Assembly: GCA_900755005.1 (NCBI GenBank)
Contig: CAAEEX010000097.1
Coordinates: 1-64,000, forward strand
Length of the DNA stretch: 64,000 bases
Origin: an uncultured Collinsella sp.
GTDB taxonomy: Bacteria; Actinomycetota; Coriobacteriia; Coriobacteriales; Coriobacteriaceae
Reading direction: 5' to 3'
Positions 63,983 through 64,000 of the stretch are shown piece after piece (position 1 is the first letter of the stretch; the number at the start of each line of letters is the position of its first letter). A program made the position numbers and the translations under genes. Under the pieces are notes generated by a model. That model was given only the letters and a program-made list of their open reading frames with translations, did no database searches and was not told the DNA's origin.

Positions 63983-64000
63983 ATGGAATCCACCTTTTGG

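Overview
The window is chromosomal DNA from a high-GC actinobacterium, most likely a Collinsella or close relative in the Coriobacteriia. The evidence is an actinobacterial-type integration host factor (mIHF) next to gmk-rpoZ, high-GC codon use, a strictly fermentative outlook (AdhE, pyruvate phosphate dikinase), and co-transcribed isoprenoid, lipid and translation genes in the order rpsB-tsf-pyrH-frr-uppS-cdsA-dxr-rseP-ispG-proS. The genus is inferred from gene content and was not checked by a search. Nearly every gene is on the minus strand. Only rpmB, adhE, a small kinase-like gene and dinB are on the plus strand.

Layout from left to right (minus-strand operons are transcribed right to left): lepA-dus-hemW with a truncated dnaJ at the left edge; rpsT; the competence operon comEA-comEC with holA; mihF-gmk-rpoZ-thiI; the pyrimidine operon pyrR-B-C-K-D-F with an attenuator-like leader; rpmB (+); a RAYT transposase element bounded by 51-bp inverted repeats; adhE and an APH-fold kinase (+); the rpsB-to-proS superoperon; a second competence operon yraN-comM-dprA-trmFO-xerC; rnhB; rplS; ppdK and its regulator ppsR; glyQ-glyS; rpsP-khpA-rimM-trmD-lepB; dinB (+); obgE-nadD-yqeK-rsfS; rplU-rpmA; and the elongasome cluster mreC-mreD-mrdA-rodA, followed by a DUF697-like membrane gene and two radical-SAM-linked genes.

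Most of the content is core housekeeping. The main new signals are regulatory. (1) An identical 20-bp word containing a TTTGGT direct repeat, with copies 11 bp apart, lies 72-76 bp upstream of the first gene of both competence operons (comEA-comEC and yraN-comM-dprA). It is a candidate operator or promoter for an undescribed competence regulon in this class. (2) The 12-mer TACCGTTTACCG lies in the same orientation upstream of adhE and ppdK, and at ppdK it sits within a cluster of phased GGTAAA repeats. (3) xerC has no usable ATG, GTG or TTG at its homology-defined start and appears to begin at an AUA codon overlapping the trmFO stop. (4) The RAYT gene sits inside a near-perfect 51-bp inverted repeat. 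(5) The pyr leader can form mutually exclusive hairpins. I saw no tRNA, rRNA, CRISPR array or prophage.
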